Below are positions 51,846 through 61,335 of a DNA stretch of 64,000 bases, piece by piece (positions within the stretch are counted from its first letter, which is position 1; every line of letters starts with the position of its first letter). The notes under the pieces are model-generated. The model had not been told where the DNA came from and did no database searches. It saw only the letters and a program-made list of their open reading frames with translations. Source of the DNA: Phascolarctos cinereus (Eukaryota > Chordata > Mammalia > Diprotodontia > Phascolarctidae); NCBI RefSeq assembly GCF_002099425.1, contig NW_018343987.1, positions 15,129,501 to 15,193,500 on the forward strand. Direction: 5' to 3'. A program made the position numbers and the translations under genes.

Positions 51846-52088
51846 TAAGTAGAAACTTCCTAACAATTAGAGATATACAAAAATGGAATAAGAAACCTTG
51901 GCAAGGAAGGTCACATTTAAGGCTTACAAAGTGCTTTTCCTACAACAAACCCAGAAAAGTAGATCAGTGCAGATTCACTGTCACTGATGGGCCTTAGCTG
52001 AGATTTTATGACCACTTATTGGGATACTGTTGAGGACTCATGCTTTGGGGTAGGGGTTGAAGTCTATCAACTGTTAGATCCCTTAAAC
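51846..52088. other. Short L3/CR1 trace then unassigned
   Basis: GAAACTTCCTAACAATTAGA then GATATACAAAAATGGAATAA resembles the L3/CR1 segment at 51390-51420. The rest is unassigned. Confidence 0.45.
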
Positions 52089-52323
52089 CAGTGGCATCAA
52101 AATCAAATAGAAACAGGGCCATTAAACTATACATCCTATTTTATTTTTATTTATTTGATTACATGCCTTGTATAATTATATAATATATTATATAACAAAT
52201 AAATATATTTTATATGTTGTATTTTTCATTATATATTAAATATTTTTATATACAGTATATATTTCTCAAATACATCTTAATATGGTTTGGGGCTATGCTG
52301 GGAGTGTGTGTTTGACAATTCTG
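52089..52323. mobile_element. hAT-type non-autonomous DNA transposon, copy 2
   Basis: Ends CAGTGGCATCAAAATC and GTGTTTGACAATTCTG are inverted relatives, matching the family ends of copy 1 at 9016. The flanks CCTTAAAC and CCTAAAAG look like a decayed 8-bp duplication. The centre has expanded TATATA-type sequence. Confidence 0.78.
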
Positions 52324-52439
52324 CCTAAAAGTATAAGAAATTATGACATTAGGACAGAGACAGAGACCCTATAAACCTGTTCATTGCTGTGGAAAATATT
52401 GGACAGCATGAAGTTTGCTGGTTTACTTCAGTAGGAAAG

Positions 52440-52640
52440 AAAAGAAGGAAAAAGAATTTATTAAGTGCTTACTGTGTGTTAGGCATTGTACTACTAATCT
52501 CTGGGGATGCAAATAGTAGCAACACTATACTTTGCCCTCAAGGAACTTACATTCTAATGTGAGAAGACAATACACAAAAGAGACCTGGAAAGTGGGGAAG
52601 AAAGGGAGGGAATTTGAAGTCCAGAGAAAGCCAGAAACAG
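52440..52640 (-). mobile_element. L2 3-prime end, antisense
   Basis: AATTTATTAAGTGCTTACTG then TGTGTTAGGCATTGTACTAC, and CTCAAGGAACTTACATTCTA. Confidence 0.82.
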
Positions 52641-53319
52641 TACTTCTATAATGGTCAGGTTCCCCTTACTCAGGGCCTCCTTGTTATCTACACCCTAAGT
52701 TCTAAGTACTTTGTGGGTCAAAAATCTTCCCAAACCACAGCTCAAGCCCCCAGCGATGAGTTTCCTTTTATAAATCATTCAGAGTATACATAGTTCACAA
52801 AGACACTGAAATAGCAATGTAATCAAATAACTCTGGAAAATTTTCCCATAAACCTTTAAACATTAAGTACAATCTTGCACAGTTCTGTAGATACTAGATG
52901 GTAAGAATGCACCCTACATAAGAATCATAATGTGGCATTTATGGTTGGATAATATATGCAGCCATTACACCTAAATGGAGGGACATATACATACATATAT
53001 ACACATGGAACATACATGACCAGATCATACACATGTTTAGCCCTTAGCCTCACTCATCCACTGTGGAGAGCTGTGACTAATAAGCCTCTCTTCTTCAGGG
53101 ACAGCTACAGCTTCTTCAGTATCTTACTATGCCTCAACTATAGTTCTTAGGTATCTATTTGGGAGTGTGCTGGTAAATATTCCAAAATCAGCTCCACAAA
53201 AATGACCCATCCTTAAGCAATTTTCATTTTAAACATTTCCTCCATCACTTTATCAAGTCAAGACAATCAGCAAAACAGTAAATCAAGTCCTGATTCATAA
53301 AGTTTTCATATTTCTGAGA
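52641..53319. other. Unassigned AT-rich stretch
   Basis: No gene or named repeat over 680 bp. Confidence 0.5.
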
Positions 53320-53362
53320 TGTAAATAAATGCTCACATAGTAAATTTAACAACTGGCTCTCT
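53320..53362 (-). repeat. Dispersed repeat X, short antisense piece
   Basis: AATAAATGCTCACATAGTAA then ATTTAACAACTGGCTCTC is the reverse complement of the first 40 bp of repeat X (CAGAGCCATTTGTTAAATTT with GTGAGCATTT, at 57491). Confidence 0.6.
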
Positions 53363-54186
53363 TCAGCCAGCTTGAGCTGGCTCCAGTACAACCCTATTGC
53401 TATTAATTGGAAGTGCCATGATTAGTAAAGTTTGTCCCTATGGAAAAGGACAACAGCTATACTCAGATTCTTACAGTCAATGACCACATTTTTCTCTTTA
53501 GCTAACTTCACGCAATGTTCTCAGGCCATGAATAAGAAACTTCTCTCGGTGAGGCTTCACTAGAAAGTAACAAAAGTCCAGTTATTTTCACTAACAAATG
53601 AAAAAGGAGTCGAGTGATTCTGTGATGGAGAAATTGTTGTCATCTCTAACCTATGAAAATGTAAGCAGTTGTACTGGCTAGAGAAAAATGAAATGCTGAT
53701 GATCTTTTTCCCCCAGCAACAAAATCGCAGCCTTATTTCTCCTCGATTTTGAGACACTTCATCAGTTTCTCCTTACCCTCTCCTCACCCACCATATTTTT
53801 TAGACATAGGTCTTTCATTCATCAGTGCAGGTGGCTTTCTGCCTTGGGCCACCACCTCTCTGAACCTAGCAAGTCTGATCTTCCCTACAGCTCATGATTG
53901 GGCCCATGGTAAACATCTTTCCAGCTTGGTAAAAACCTAGTGCTCAGTCAGCATTACCTTCAAGAAGAGTCATCTGCATACCACAATGAGGCTTCTTTAG
54001 AAGACACTTTTAGTGGAGATATTGGTTACTTTAAATATGTTAATTATGAAGGTTTTGAGTTTTTTCTGAATTCCCACTCTGAGGCTATTTAAACAAAAGA
54101 TACCTCAAAATCCTTAGAAACAAATATTCATAAACAAAGCTCCACACACACACTCATATACCTGCACCCTCGTGGATGCCTATCTG
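53363..54186. other. Low-repeat stretch
   Basis: More than 800 bp with no recognised gene or repeat. TGAGCTGGCTCCAGTACAAC follows repeat X with another AGCTGGCT-type block, so this may be the edge of a longer unknown element. Confidence 0.4.
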
Positions 54187-54275
54187 ACTTGTTTCTTCAT
54201 CTGTGAAATGAGAAAGCAGCACTAGCTGGGCTCCAAGGGGCCAGCAGCTCCAAACCTATGATCCCATGGTCCTGG
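54187..54275 (+). mobile_element. MIR-type 3-prime fragment
   Basis: TTTCTTCATCTGTGAAATGA and AGCAGCTCCAAACCTATGAT. Confidence 0.6.
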
Positions 54276-54437
54276 GGATTTCTCTTTCTGCTGCTCCATG
54301 ATGCTAGTCTGATAGAGCTTCTGCTTTCTCTATTTCAGCTTGGATGTCTCCTCTAGACTGACACAAACAGGTGCTCAGATGGAATGAAGGATGGAGAAGG
54401 GACAGGGAAAAGAAGAAGCTTTAGGATCACCAAAGGG

Positions 54438-54440
<3 letters not shown>

Positions 54441-54490
<50 letters not shown>
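54441..54490. repeat. (AC)n microsatellite
   Basis: Twenty-five uninterrupted AC units. Confidence 0.98.
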
Positions 54491-54491
<1 letters not shown>

Positions 54492-54520
54492 AGTTTCCCT
54501 TGGGAAAAAAAAATTTTTAC

Positions 54521-54797
54521 CTATTGTTGTTGAGTTGTTTAAATTGTGTCCAACTCTTCATGACCCCATTTGGGATTTTCTTGGCAAAGATACTGGAGTG
54601 GTTTAACATTTCCTTCTCCAGCTCATTTTACAGATGAGGAAACTGAGGCAAACAGGGTTAAGTGACTTGCCCAGGGTCACATGGCTAGGAAGTATCTGAG
54701 GTCAGATTTGAATTCAGAAAGATTTGAATTCAGGAAGATAAGTCTTCCTGATTCCAAGGCCAGTGCTCTATCTACTACCCCACCTGGCTGCCCTTTC
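54521..54797 (-). mobile_element. RTE-tailed SINE with small internal duplication
   Basis: Full antisense copy; GATTTGAATTCAGAAAGATT at 54704 is followed by a second GATTTGAATTCAGGAAGATA, a 20-bp tandem duplication inside the head half. Confidence 0.92.
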
Positions 54798-54814
54798 TTA
54801 CCCATACCATGTGT

Positions 54815-54925
54815 ATGAAGATCACTGAACTGGGTCCATGAAACTTGAGTTCTAGCCCAAATGCTGCTAGTAACTCACTCTATGACTTTGGGCAGCTCTG
54901 TTTTCCTCTGTGCTCTCCAGGTTCA
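54815..54925 (+). mobile_element. MIR-type SINE
   Basis: GAACTGGGTCCATGAAACTT, GAGTTCTAGCCCAAATGCTG and TCTATGACTTTGGGCAGCTC. Confidence 0.65.
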
Positions 54926-55004
54926 TTTGTGTTAATGACCCATATATACATCAAGGTATCAATGAAATCAGAGATGGAAGTGAACTGAGAGATGATTTAG
55001 ATTG

Positions 55005-55250
55005 GTCTTTATAATATCTAGCATTTAAAGGTTGGCAAAGCACTTTACAATTATCTCATTTAATCCTCCCAACAGCACTGTAAAGTAGATGCTATTATTA
55101 TCTCCATTTTACAGTTGAGGAAACTAAGGTAGAGGTTAAGTGACTTGCTCAGGATCACACAACTAAGAATGTATCTGAGGCTGATTTGAAGTCCAGTTTT
55201 CATGACTCCAAGCTCTATCCATGCTGCTCTACTCTCTAGCTGCCTCTTAG
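55005..55250 (-). mobile_element. Mar1/MIR-type CORE-SINE
   Basis: GTTGGCAAAGCACTTTACAA, CAGCACTGTAAAGTAGATGC, TTTTACAGTTGAGGAAACTA and GATCACACAACTAAGAATGT then TCTCTAGCTGCCTC at the head. Confidence 0.82.
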
Positions 55251-55284
55251 CTTTCCTTATAAACAACCCTGAAAGATAGAATGT

Positions 55285-55410
55285 AATTTTAAAAAATCTG
55301 TTTTACAGATGAGGAAACTGAGGCTGAAAGAAATTAAGTGATTTGCCTGGGATCACCCAGCTAACAGGGATTAGTGGACTGGGACGCATGTCCTGACCCT
55401 TCCCTGCTGC
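55285..55410 (-). mobile_element. MIR-type SINE
   Basis: CTGTTTTACAGATGAGGAAA, AATTAAGTGATTTGCCTGGG and TCACCCAGCTAACAGGG in antisense order. Confidence 0.75.
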
Positions 55411-56160
55411 ACTGTGGTACCTATCTATGAGACATGTGGTTGTACTGTGGATGCCTAAATCTTCCATCACTAGGTGGTGATATCTTGATTCTATCCCTCT
55501 GTGAGACAGGGCCTGCCCTCCTCCTGTTTTCTCAATTATCTGCCCGTAGCCAGAGTAGTGGTAGCACAGAAATTCCAAAGCAGTGAGTAGAGAAGGCAGA
55601 TGTGATTTTTCTCCCTTTTACTAAGAGAGATCTACTGTTTCAGCCATGCATTGCACAGGAAAAATGAATTTGCACACTCAGGCTGTCAGGCCAGAATCAA
55701 GATCTGGCCTTGCATAACCCAGAAGCAGATAATGGAGACAGAAGACAAATTTCCCCCACTGAGTCCAGGCCTCCATCCCATACTTGCCAACAGGGGGCAG
55801 GAATCAGGGAATCTCTCAATCACTAAGCAATCCTGACAGTCCAGCCCCTGCTGAGTAAAATTGCTTATAAAAAGCACTTACATTTTATGGTCTAATTAAG
55901 GACGACATTGAATGTTCTCTAGCAGAATCCTCTGCCCCCAGCCACCCCTCCCACTCAGCCCCAGGACTGAATCTCCTTTAAAATTTTGTTCTAGCTAGTG
56001 TCCTTGTAGGTAGCAGGGCCTAAGACAAAGAACCTGGTTCCTCCTAATCCCAGCCCTCCTTGATGGTAATGCGTATGGGTGACACCTGCAGGTACTGGCC
56101 CCTCCCACCTCCCTACCACACATACAGGCACACCCCAGCTCCCTGAGCAATATCTTTTAA
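55411..56160. other. Low-repeat stretch, candidate regulatory DNA
   Basis: 750 bp with no recognised repeat and slightly raised GC. It contains the CTCF-like motif listed separately. No convincing coding frame. Confidence 0.35.
55787..55801 (+). promoter_or_regulatory. CTCF-like motif
   Basis: CCAACAGGGGGCAGG fits the vertebrate CTCF core (CCASYAGRKGGCRS) at all but one position. It lies in low-repeat DNA. Such matches occur by chance in a window this size, so binding is not implied. Confidence 0.35.
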
Positions 56161-56185
56161 AATACAGGGTTATAGAAGTTAGAAG

Positions 56186-56430
56186 GGCAGCTAGGTGGCA
56201 CAGTGGATAGAGTGCTGGGCCTAGAGTTAGGGAGATTCATGTTCCTGAGTTCAAATCTGGCCTCAGACACTTACCAGCTATGTGACCCTGGGCAAGTCAC
56301 TTCACCCTGTTTGCCTCAGTTTCCTCATCTGTAAAATAAGCTGGAGAAGGAAGTGGCAAGCCACTTCAATATCTGTGCCAGGAAAACCCCAAATGGAGTC
56401 AGACATGATTGAAAGGACTTAACAACAACA
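56186..56430 (+). mobile_element. RTE-tailed SINE, full length
   Basis: GGCAGCTAGGTGGCACAGTG to GTCAGACATGATTGAAAGGA then CTTAACAACAACAA; the TCATGAAGA stretch before the tail is missing. Confidence 0.94.
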
Positions 56431-56440
56431 AAAACAGCAA

Positions 56441-56570
56441 CATATGCATTAGAGCTGGGAGTGACCTTAGCCACCTAGCCTCCTGATTTTACAGCTGAGG
56501 AAACTGAGGCCCAGAGGTGAAACAACTTGCTGAAGTTCTCATCATGAGCAGTAGAACCAAGATTCAAACC
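56441..56570 (-). mobile_element. MIR-type SINE
   Basis: TTAGAGCTGGGAGTGACCTT, TTTTACAGCTGAGGAAACTG and GATTCAAACCCATGCC; the RTE-tailed SINE beside it probably inserted into its edge. Confidence 0.75.
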
Positions 56571-56777
56571 CATGCCAACCGTACAGTTTGACATTCTGGT
56601 CAGGGTGGACATCATAGAATCCTAGTCCTGGTTCCCTTACTTTCCACACATCCCATGCCATTCTGACCCTGTTGAGGAAGTACCAGCTATGATTCTTTCC
56701 CTAACCAAACTACCCTGCCCTATAAGCCCTTCTTCTCTTCTTGCCTTCTTATAGTCTTTTCCCTCCTGTCTCCTGGA

Positions 56778-56952
56778 GAGATGGTGTGACATGGCGGAAA
56801 GAGCATTATTAGATTGGGAGTCAGAGAACTGGCTCAGGTATGGACAAATCATTTGCCCCTGATGGGCTTCAATTCCTAATCTATAAAATGATTATCTATA
56901 ACCAGAGGTATCTAACATGCCTTCTGGCTTTACTTCTATGACTGTATGATCA
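56778..56952 (+). mobile_element. MIR-like CORE-SINE
   Basis: GGTGTGACATGGCGGAAAGA, TTGGGAGTCAGAGAACTGGC, ATGGACAAATCATTTGCCCC and GACTGTATGATC. Confidence 0.68.
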
Positions 56953-56984
56953 TCTCTGTGACAGTCTTCCCGTAAAGCATTTCA

Positions 56985-57300
56985 CTCCTCCTCCCTCCAT
57001 CTATAAATCCTAGCCATCTTCCAAGGCTCAGCTGAAGTCCCCGTCTTCTGTGAAGCCTTCCTTGACTATCTAGCCCTAGCCCATAGCACTCTCTCCTCTG
57101 GGTTACTATAGTACAGACTGACTACATCACTCCTCCAGTTGGGAGAAGTTACCTTATCTTGGTTGCCTTTTTGTGGGTGTAACAAATCTTCCCAATTATA
57201 TTGGAAACTCTTTTAAGACAAGGACCACTTACATCTTACATCTTGGGATAGACTCACAGTAAGAAGGTGAAGCTTCAGTGACTAACACAGCTATCCTTGG
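56985..57300 (+). mobile_element. L2 3-prime region
   Basis: TCTTCCAAGGCTCAGCTGAA then GTCCCCGTCTTCTGTGAAGC and CTTCCTTGACTATCTAGCCC are the L2 3-prime coding end; AACTCTTTTAAGACAAGGAC is the decayed terminal part. Confidence 0.8.
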
Positions 57301-57304
57301 TATT

Positions 57305-57385
57305 TTCTCAATCGATAGAACTGAGTAAGTGCATACTCCATGACAGGCACTGTGCTAGGTTCTGGGCCTAAAAAGACAAAATGTA
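57305..57385 (-). mobile_element. L2 3-prime end, antisense fragment
   Basis: TGCATACTCCATGACAGGCA then CTGTGCTAGGTTCTGGGCCT. Confidence 0.7.
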
Positions 57386-57394
57386 ACAGTTGCG

Positions 57395-57478
57395 ATCTTG
57401 GGCAAGTCATTTAACCATCTTAGACTTCAGCTTTCCAATCTGTAAAATGGCTTCTGAGGTCCCTTACACCCAGGCTCT
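57395..57478 (+). mobile_element. MIR-type fragment
   Basis: ATCTTGGGCAAGTCATTTAA then AATCTGTAAAATGGCTTCTG and AGGTCCCTTACACCC. Confidence 0.7.
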
Positions 57479-57490
57479 GTCTCAGATCAT

Positions 57491-57725
57491 CAGAGCCATT
57501 TGTTAAATTTTCAGTGTGAGCATTTGTGATTCAGAAACTGGCAAACACTACAAATCAAGGCTCCACTTGTTTTCTCAATTGTATAGATGTAAGAAAGGGA
57601 TAGAAAAAAGGTTAATAATGCAGATAAAACTTAGAAATGTCAGACCTACATTTTTTCCCCAGAGAGCTAGTTGTTAAACATTTGCCAGCACACCACTGTT
57701 TATAAGTGTATGCCTGTGAATGTGT
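57491..57725 (+). repeat. Dispersed repeat X, copy 2 (family not identified)
   Basis: CAGAGCCATTTGTTAAATTT, GATTCAGAAACTGGCAAACA, TCAGACCTACATTTTTTCCC and GCTAGTTGTTAAACATTTGC then CAGCACACCACTG. It aligns with 19841-20085 throughout, apart from a (TTG)-rich gap. Confidence 0.68.
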
Positions 57726-57794
57726 GCCTTTAAGAAGCTTGTATTCTGTGGGAAAAACAACAGATGTATATATAAAGTATAAGCACACATATGA

Positions 57795-57938
57795 AAGGAA
57801 GGACGGAAGAGAAAGAAACAGAAAGGAAGGAAAGATAGAAGGAAGAAGGAAGAAAGGAAGGAAGGAAGGAAGGAAGGAAGGAAGGAAGGAAGGAAGGAAG
57901 GAAGGAAGGAAGGAAGGAAGGAAGGAAGGAAGGAAGGA
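57795..57938. repeat. (GGAA)n purine microsatellite
   Basis: Irregular GGAAGGAC/GAAAG at the left, then about 20 perfect GAAG units (57860-57938). It joins directly to the antisense L2 end at 57939. Confidence 0.96.
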
Positions 57939-58138
57939 AAAAATATTTATTAAGCACGTATTATGTGTCAGGCAATATACTAAGTGCTAGGGATGCACGT
58001 ACAAGCAAGCAAGCTAGTCCATGAATTTAAGGAGATTTTCCATCCTAATACGGGAAAACAATACATATAAGGAAATGGTGATCAGGCAGGAATGTTTTAG
58101 ACCTCACAGGGATAGTGATTGTATAATAGGACAATTAA
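57939..58138 (-). mobile_element. L2 3-prime end, antisense
   Basis: AATATTTATTAAGCACGTAT then TATGTGTCAGGCAATATACT and AAGTGCTAGGGATGC. Confidence 0.8.
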
Positions 58139-58153
58139 TTAAAAATGAGTGCT
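58139..58153. repeat. Target-site duplication, left (L1 58154-59173)
   Basis: TTAAAAATGAGTGCT recurs exactly at 59174-59188. Confidence 0.93.
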
Positions 58154-59037
58154 CCACCATTCTCCAATTGATCAGTGGCCAAAGGATATCAATAGGTAGT
58201 TTTCAAAGGAAGAAATTCAAGCTATCAAAAGCCATATTAAAAAAAATGCTCCAAATCACCAATAATTAGAGAAATGCAAATTAAAATAACCGAGGTACCA
58301 CCTCACACCTGTTAGATTGCCTACATTGACAAAAAAGGGAAAATAATGAATGCTAGAGGGACTATGGCAAAGCAGGTACTTTAATGCCGTGTTGGTGGAG
58401 GTATGAACTGATTCAGCCATTCTAGAAAGTATTTTGGAACTATGCCCAAAAACTATTAAATTTTGCATGCCTTTTGACCCAATGATATTACTACTAGAGC
58501 TATACCCTAGAGAGATCAAAGAAAAAGGGAAATAATCCATATGTGCAAAAATATTTATGGCAGCTCCACTTGTGCTGGCAAAGAATTGGAAATTAAGGGG
58601 ATGCCCATCAATTGGGGAATGGCTGAACAAGCTATGGTATATGAATGTGATGGATTATTATTGTGCTATAAGAAATGATTAAGGGTTTCAGAAAAACCTG
58701 GGAAAACTTGTACGAACTGATGCAAAGTGAAGTGAGCAGAACTAGGAAGGTAATTTATAGAGTAAAAACAATATTATAAAAATAATCAGCTTTGAAAGAC
58801 TTAGGAACACAGGTCAACTTAATGACCAACCACGACTCCAAAAGACTTATGATAAAACATGCTATCCTCATCCAGATAGAGAGCTGATGTACTCAGAGTA
58901 CTCAGAGTGCAGATTGAAGCTGTTCTTTTCTTTCTTTCCTTTTCTCTTCTTTTCTTTTCTTTCCTGCTTTCTTTCTTTTTCATTCTCTCTCTCTTCTCTC
59001 TCTGACATAACTAATGTGGGAATTTGTTTTGCATGAA

Positions 59038-59071
<34 letters not shown>

Positions 59072-59173
59072 TAATTGATTTTATTTTTATTTCCTTCTCA
59101 GTGGGTGGGTGGGGGAGGAGGAAGGAGGGAAGAAGGGAGAGAATTCAGAACTGAAAAGAAAATAAATTTGAAC
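58154..59173 (+). mobile_element. 5-prime-truncated L1 with perfect TSD
   Basis: The element starts in the C-terminal part of ORF2 (CAATTGATCAGTGGCCAAAG; compare 26290) and ends with GAATTCAGAACTGAAAAGAA then AATAAATTTGAA. The 3-prime UTR carries a pyrimidine run (58930-59000) and a TA run (59035-59074) and ends differently from the L1 at 27277, so another subfamily. The ORF2 remnant has several stops and shifts and no long frame. Confidence 0.94.
59035..59074. repeat. (AT)n microsatellite in the L1 3-prime UTR
   Basis: Alternating AT of about 35 bp. Confidence 0.93.
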
Positions 59174-59188
59174 TTAAAAATGAGTGCT

Positions 59189-59599
59189 TTGTTCTTTCCT
59201 CCTTTAATTTTGGTGGTTTTGAATAGAATAGAAACATCTCTAGAGCTCTGGCAGATAGGAATAAGGCTGAAAGGATTGGTGCCTGGTAATTGTCCTTGTA
59301 GCTGTCCTCTTCTATGATTTGGTGTCAGAAACCCTGGTCTCTCCTGTTGCTTTTGATTAGGAAATATTCTTTAGGAATGTCTTAACTAGGATAGACGGTA
59401 GGGGTTAGTCAGACCATGAACCAAGGAGTCTGGGGAAAGAGGCTTAGGGTGGGGAGGACATATATCATAGTAGTGCTTCTTCATCCCTCCAACATTTCTG
59501 GCTAGATAAAACTGAGTTTTAAAAATAACAGCAAGGAAGCCTGTGAGGGAGAAAGAAGCTACACAAGATCTGTAGGGTTTAGGCATTTCAGAAAGCATT
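59189..59599. other. Unassigned stretch
   Basis: No repeat or gene recognised in 410 bp. Confidence 0.5.
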
Positions 59600-59742
59600 T
59601 GTTTATTCCGACTCCCTCATGTTATAGGTGGGGAAACTGAGGCCTGTGAAGAAGTGATCTGCTCCAGATCCTCCAAGTAGTAAGTAGCCAAGACAGGGTT
59701 CAAACCCAGCTCTTCTGAGTCTAGGTCCAGGGTTCTTTTCAT
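59600..59742 (-). mobile_element. MIR-type SINE
   Basis: TTATAGGTGGGGAAACTGAG, AGAAGTGATCTGCTCCAGAT and GTTCAAACCCAGCTCTTCTG. Confidence 0.75.
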
Positions 59743-59804
59743 GCTAACCAGTAAGAGGTCTGAAAAGGTAACTGGATTTAGTCAGAAGCCCTGGGTTTCC
59801 TACT

Positions 59805-60042
59805 ATGCTGGGTGGCATGATACAGTACTAGACTTGGAGTCAAGAAAATATAAATTTAAATCTTGCCTCTGGATTATCGGCTGTGTGGCTTGGCCTGTCA
59901 CTTAACCTCTCTCAGCCTCAGTTTCCCCATCTATAAAATGGGGATAAAATTGGCACCTACCTCACAGGGTTATTGTGAGGATCAAATAAGATACTATGCA
60001 TAATGTGTTTTGAAAACCTTAAAGCACTACATAATTGCTTTT
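59805..60042 (+). mobile_element. Mar1-type CORE-SINE
   Basis: CTGGGTGGCATGATACAGTA, CTGTGTGGCTTGGCCTGTCA, GGGGATAAAATTGGCACCTA and ACCTTAAAGCACTACATAAT, passing directly into (TTC)n. Confidence 0.85.
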
Positions 60043-60102
60043 TCTTCTTCTTCTTCTTCTTTCTTCTTCTTCTTCTTCTTCTTCTTCTTCTTCTTCTTTT
60101 CC
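60043..60102. repeat. (TTC)n microsatellite at a SINE tail
   Basis: About 19 CTT units with one TTTC interruption, starting at the end of the Mar1 copy. Confidence 0.95.
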
Positions 60103-60189
60103 TCATTAATTTCTGGGTTTCTCCATCTATTAAATGAGGGGATTATTTGCTTCTTACTTTTTAGTTACTATCTCTGTGACCTTAGGCAA

Positions 60190-60258
60190 GTCACTGAAAT
60201 CAAGCAATGGGCATTTATTAAGTGCCTACAATTTACCATGCATTATGCTAGGCACTGG

Positions 60259-60260
<2 letters not shown>
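60190..60260 (-). mobile_element. L2 3-prime end, antisense
   Basis: GGGCATTTATTAAGTGCCTA then TGCATTATGCTAGGCACTGG. Confidence 0.78.

Positions 60261-60261
<1 letters not shown>

Positions 60262-60312
<51 letters not shown>
60262..60312. repeat. (AC)n microsatellite
   Basis: About 25 AC units, inserted where L2 would read GGGATACAAAG. Confidence 0.98.
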
Positions 60313-60314
<2 letters not shown>

Positions 60315-60371
60315 GACACAGACCTTGTGGGTAAGCATTCAAGGAGCTTCCATAATATATTCTTCTTAAAT

Positions 60372-60470
60372 TTGTTCCCCCCTTCTGGGCCTTTATCTCC
60401 TCATTTGTAAAATGAAGGATTGGAGGAGATCTCTAAAGTTCATTATGTTGCTAAGTTCTAAGATCTAAAC
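60372..60470 (+). mobile_element. MIR-type 3-prime fragment
   Basis: CTGGGCCTTTATCTCCTCAT then TTGTAAAATGAAGGATTGGA. Confidence 0.68.
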
Positions 60471-61035
60471 TTCTGAATGTGAAAGAAGAAGCAGTCCCAT
60501 TAATCCATAGTGGAGCCAGAGTCTTTCCCAAATACTGAGACCAGAAAATATTTGCTGGTAAGGATTCCTCTTAAAAAGCACAATGCCAGATTTGCTGGTC
60601 CCTGGGGACAGTCTTGGTCCTAATAGGATAAACCCGGAGATACCTCTCCTCCAAGAATCCCCAAAGGGCAATATTCAGATTTTCCTACTCTCATGCTGAG
60701 CTCTGAGCCAGAGGATGGGATGCCAAGATGGGGGCAGAGAGTGGGGATAGAGTGGGGAGAGATGATTAGCTGGCACGGGGCAGAGGCAGGTTTGGCCCGG
60801 AGGATACTTGGGCTCCTTCCAGAGCTCTTTTCCCTCCGTTAGCTCTGCAGTGAAGTCCTCGGATGGTTGACAGTGAATTGATTTTTCAGTGCCTTGTCCC
60901 TGGGTGACTTGTCCCTGCAACGAGATGGGGGAACTGACCAGAAATAGTAGGCACAATGAAGAATTTGCTTAATAGCAGCTCAGGTTTTGGAGACTATTTT
61001 GACTTCTGTGTTTTGGAAATAAGGACAAGACTGAA
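60471..61035. other. Low-repeat stretch
   Basis: 565 bp without a recognised repeat or gene; the minus-strand frame at 60956-60675 (93 residues) has no domain I know. Confidence 0.45.
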
Positions 61036-61335
61036 TGAGAGAGACAGAAGCAGAGAGAGATGGGGGAGACAAAGAGAGATAGAAACTGAGAGAGATACAG
61101 AAGCAGAAACAGAGAGACAGAGACAAAAACAGAGATATAGAGACAGAGACAGAAAAAGAAAGAGAGAGATACAGAGACAGAGAAACACAGAGAGATAGGG
61201 AAAGAGAGATTCAGGGACTCAGAGAGTGAGACAAAGACAGAAACAGAGAGACAGAGATATGGAGACAGAGAGAAACAGAAAGAGATAGAGACAGAGACAG
61301 AGACTAAGAGACAGAGGTAGAGAGAGACAGAAACC
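61036..61335. repeat. Purine-rich (GAGACA)-type degenerate repeat
   Basis: 300 bp of imperfect AGAGACAGA units (GAGATAGAGACAGAGACAGA), the same kind as at 35371-35725. Frames on it (arginine/glutamate-rich plus, leucine/serine-rich minus) are artefacts. Confidence 0.95.
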
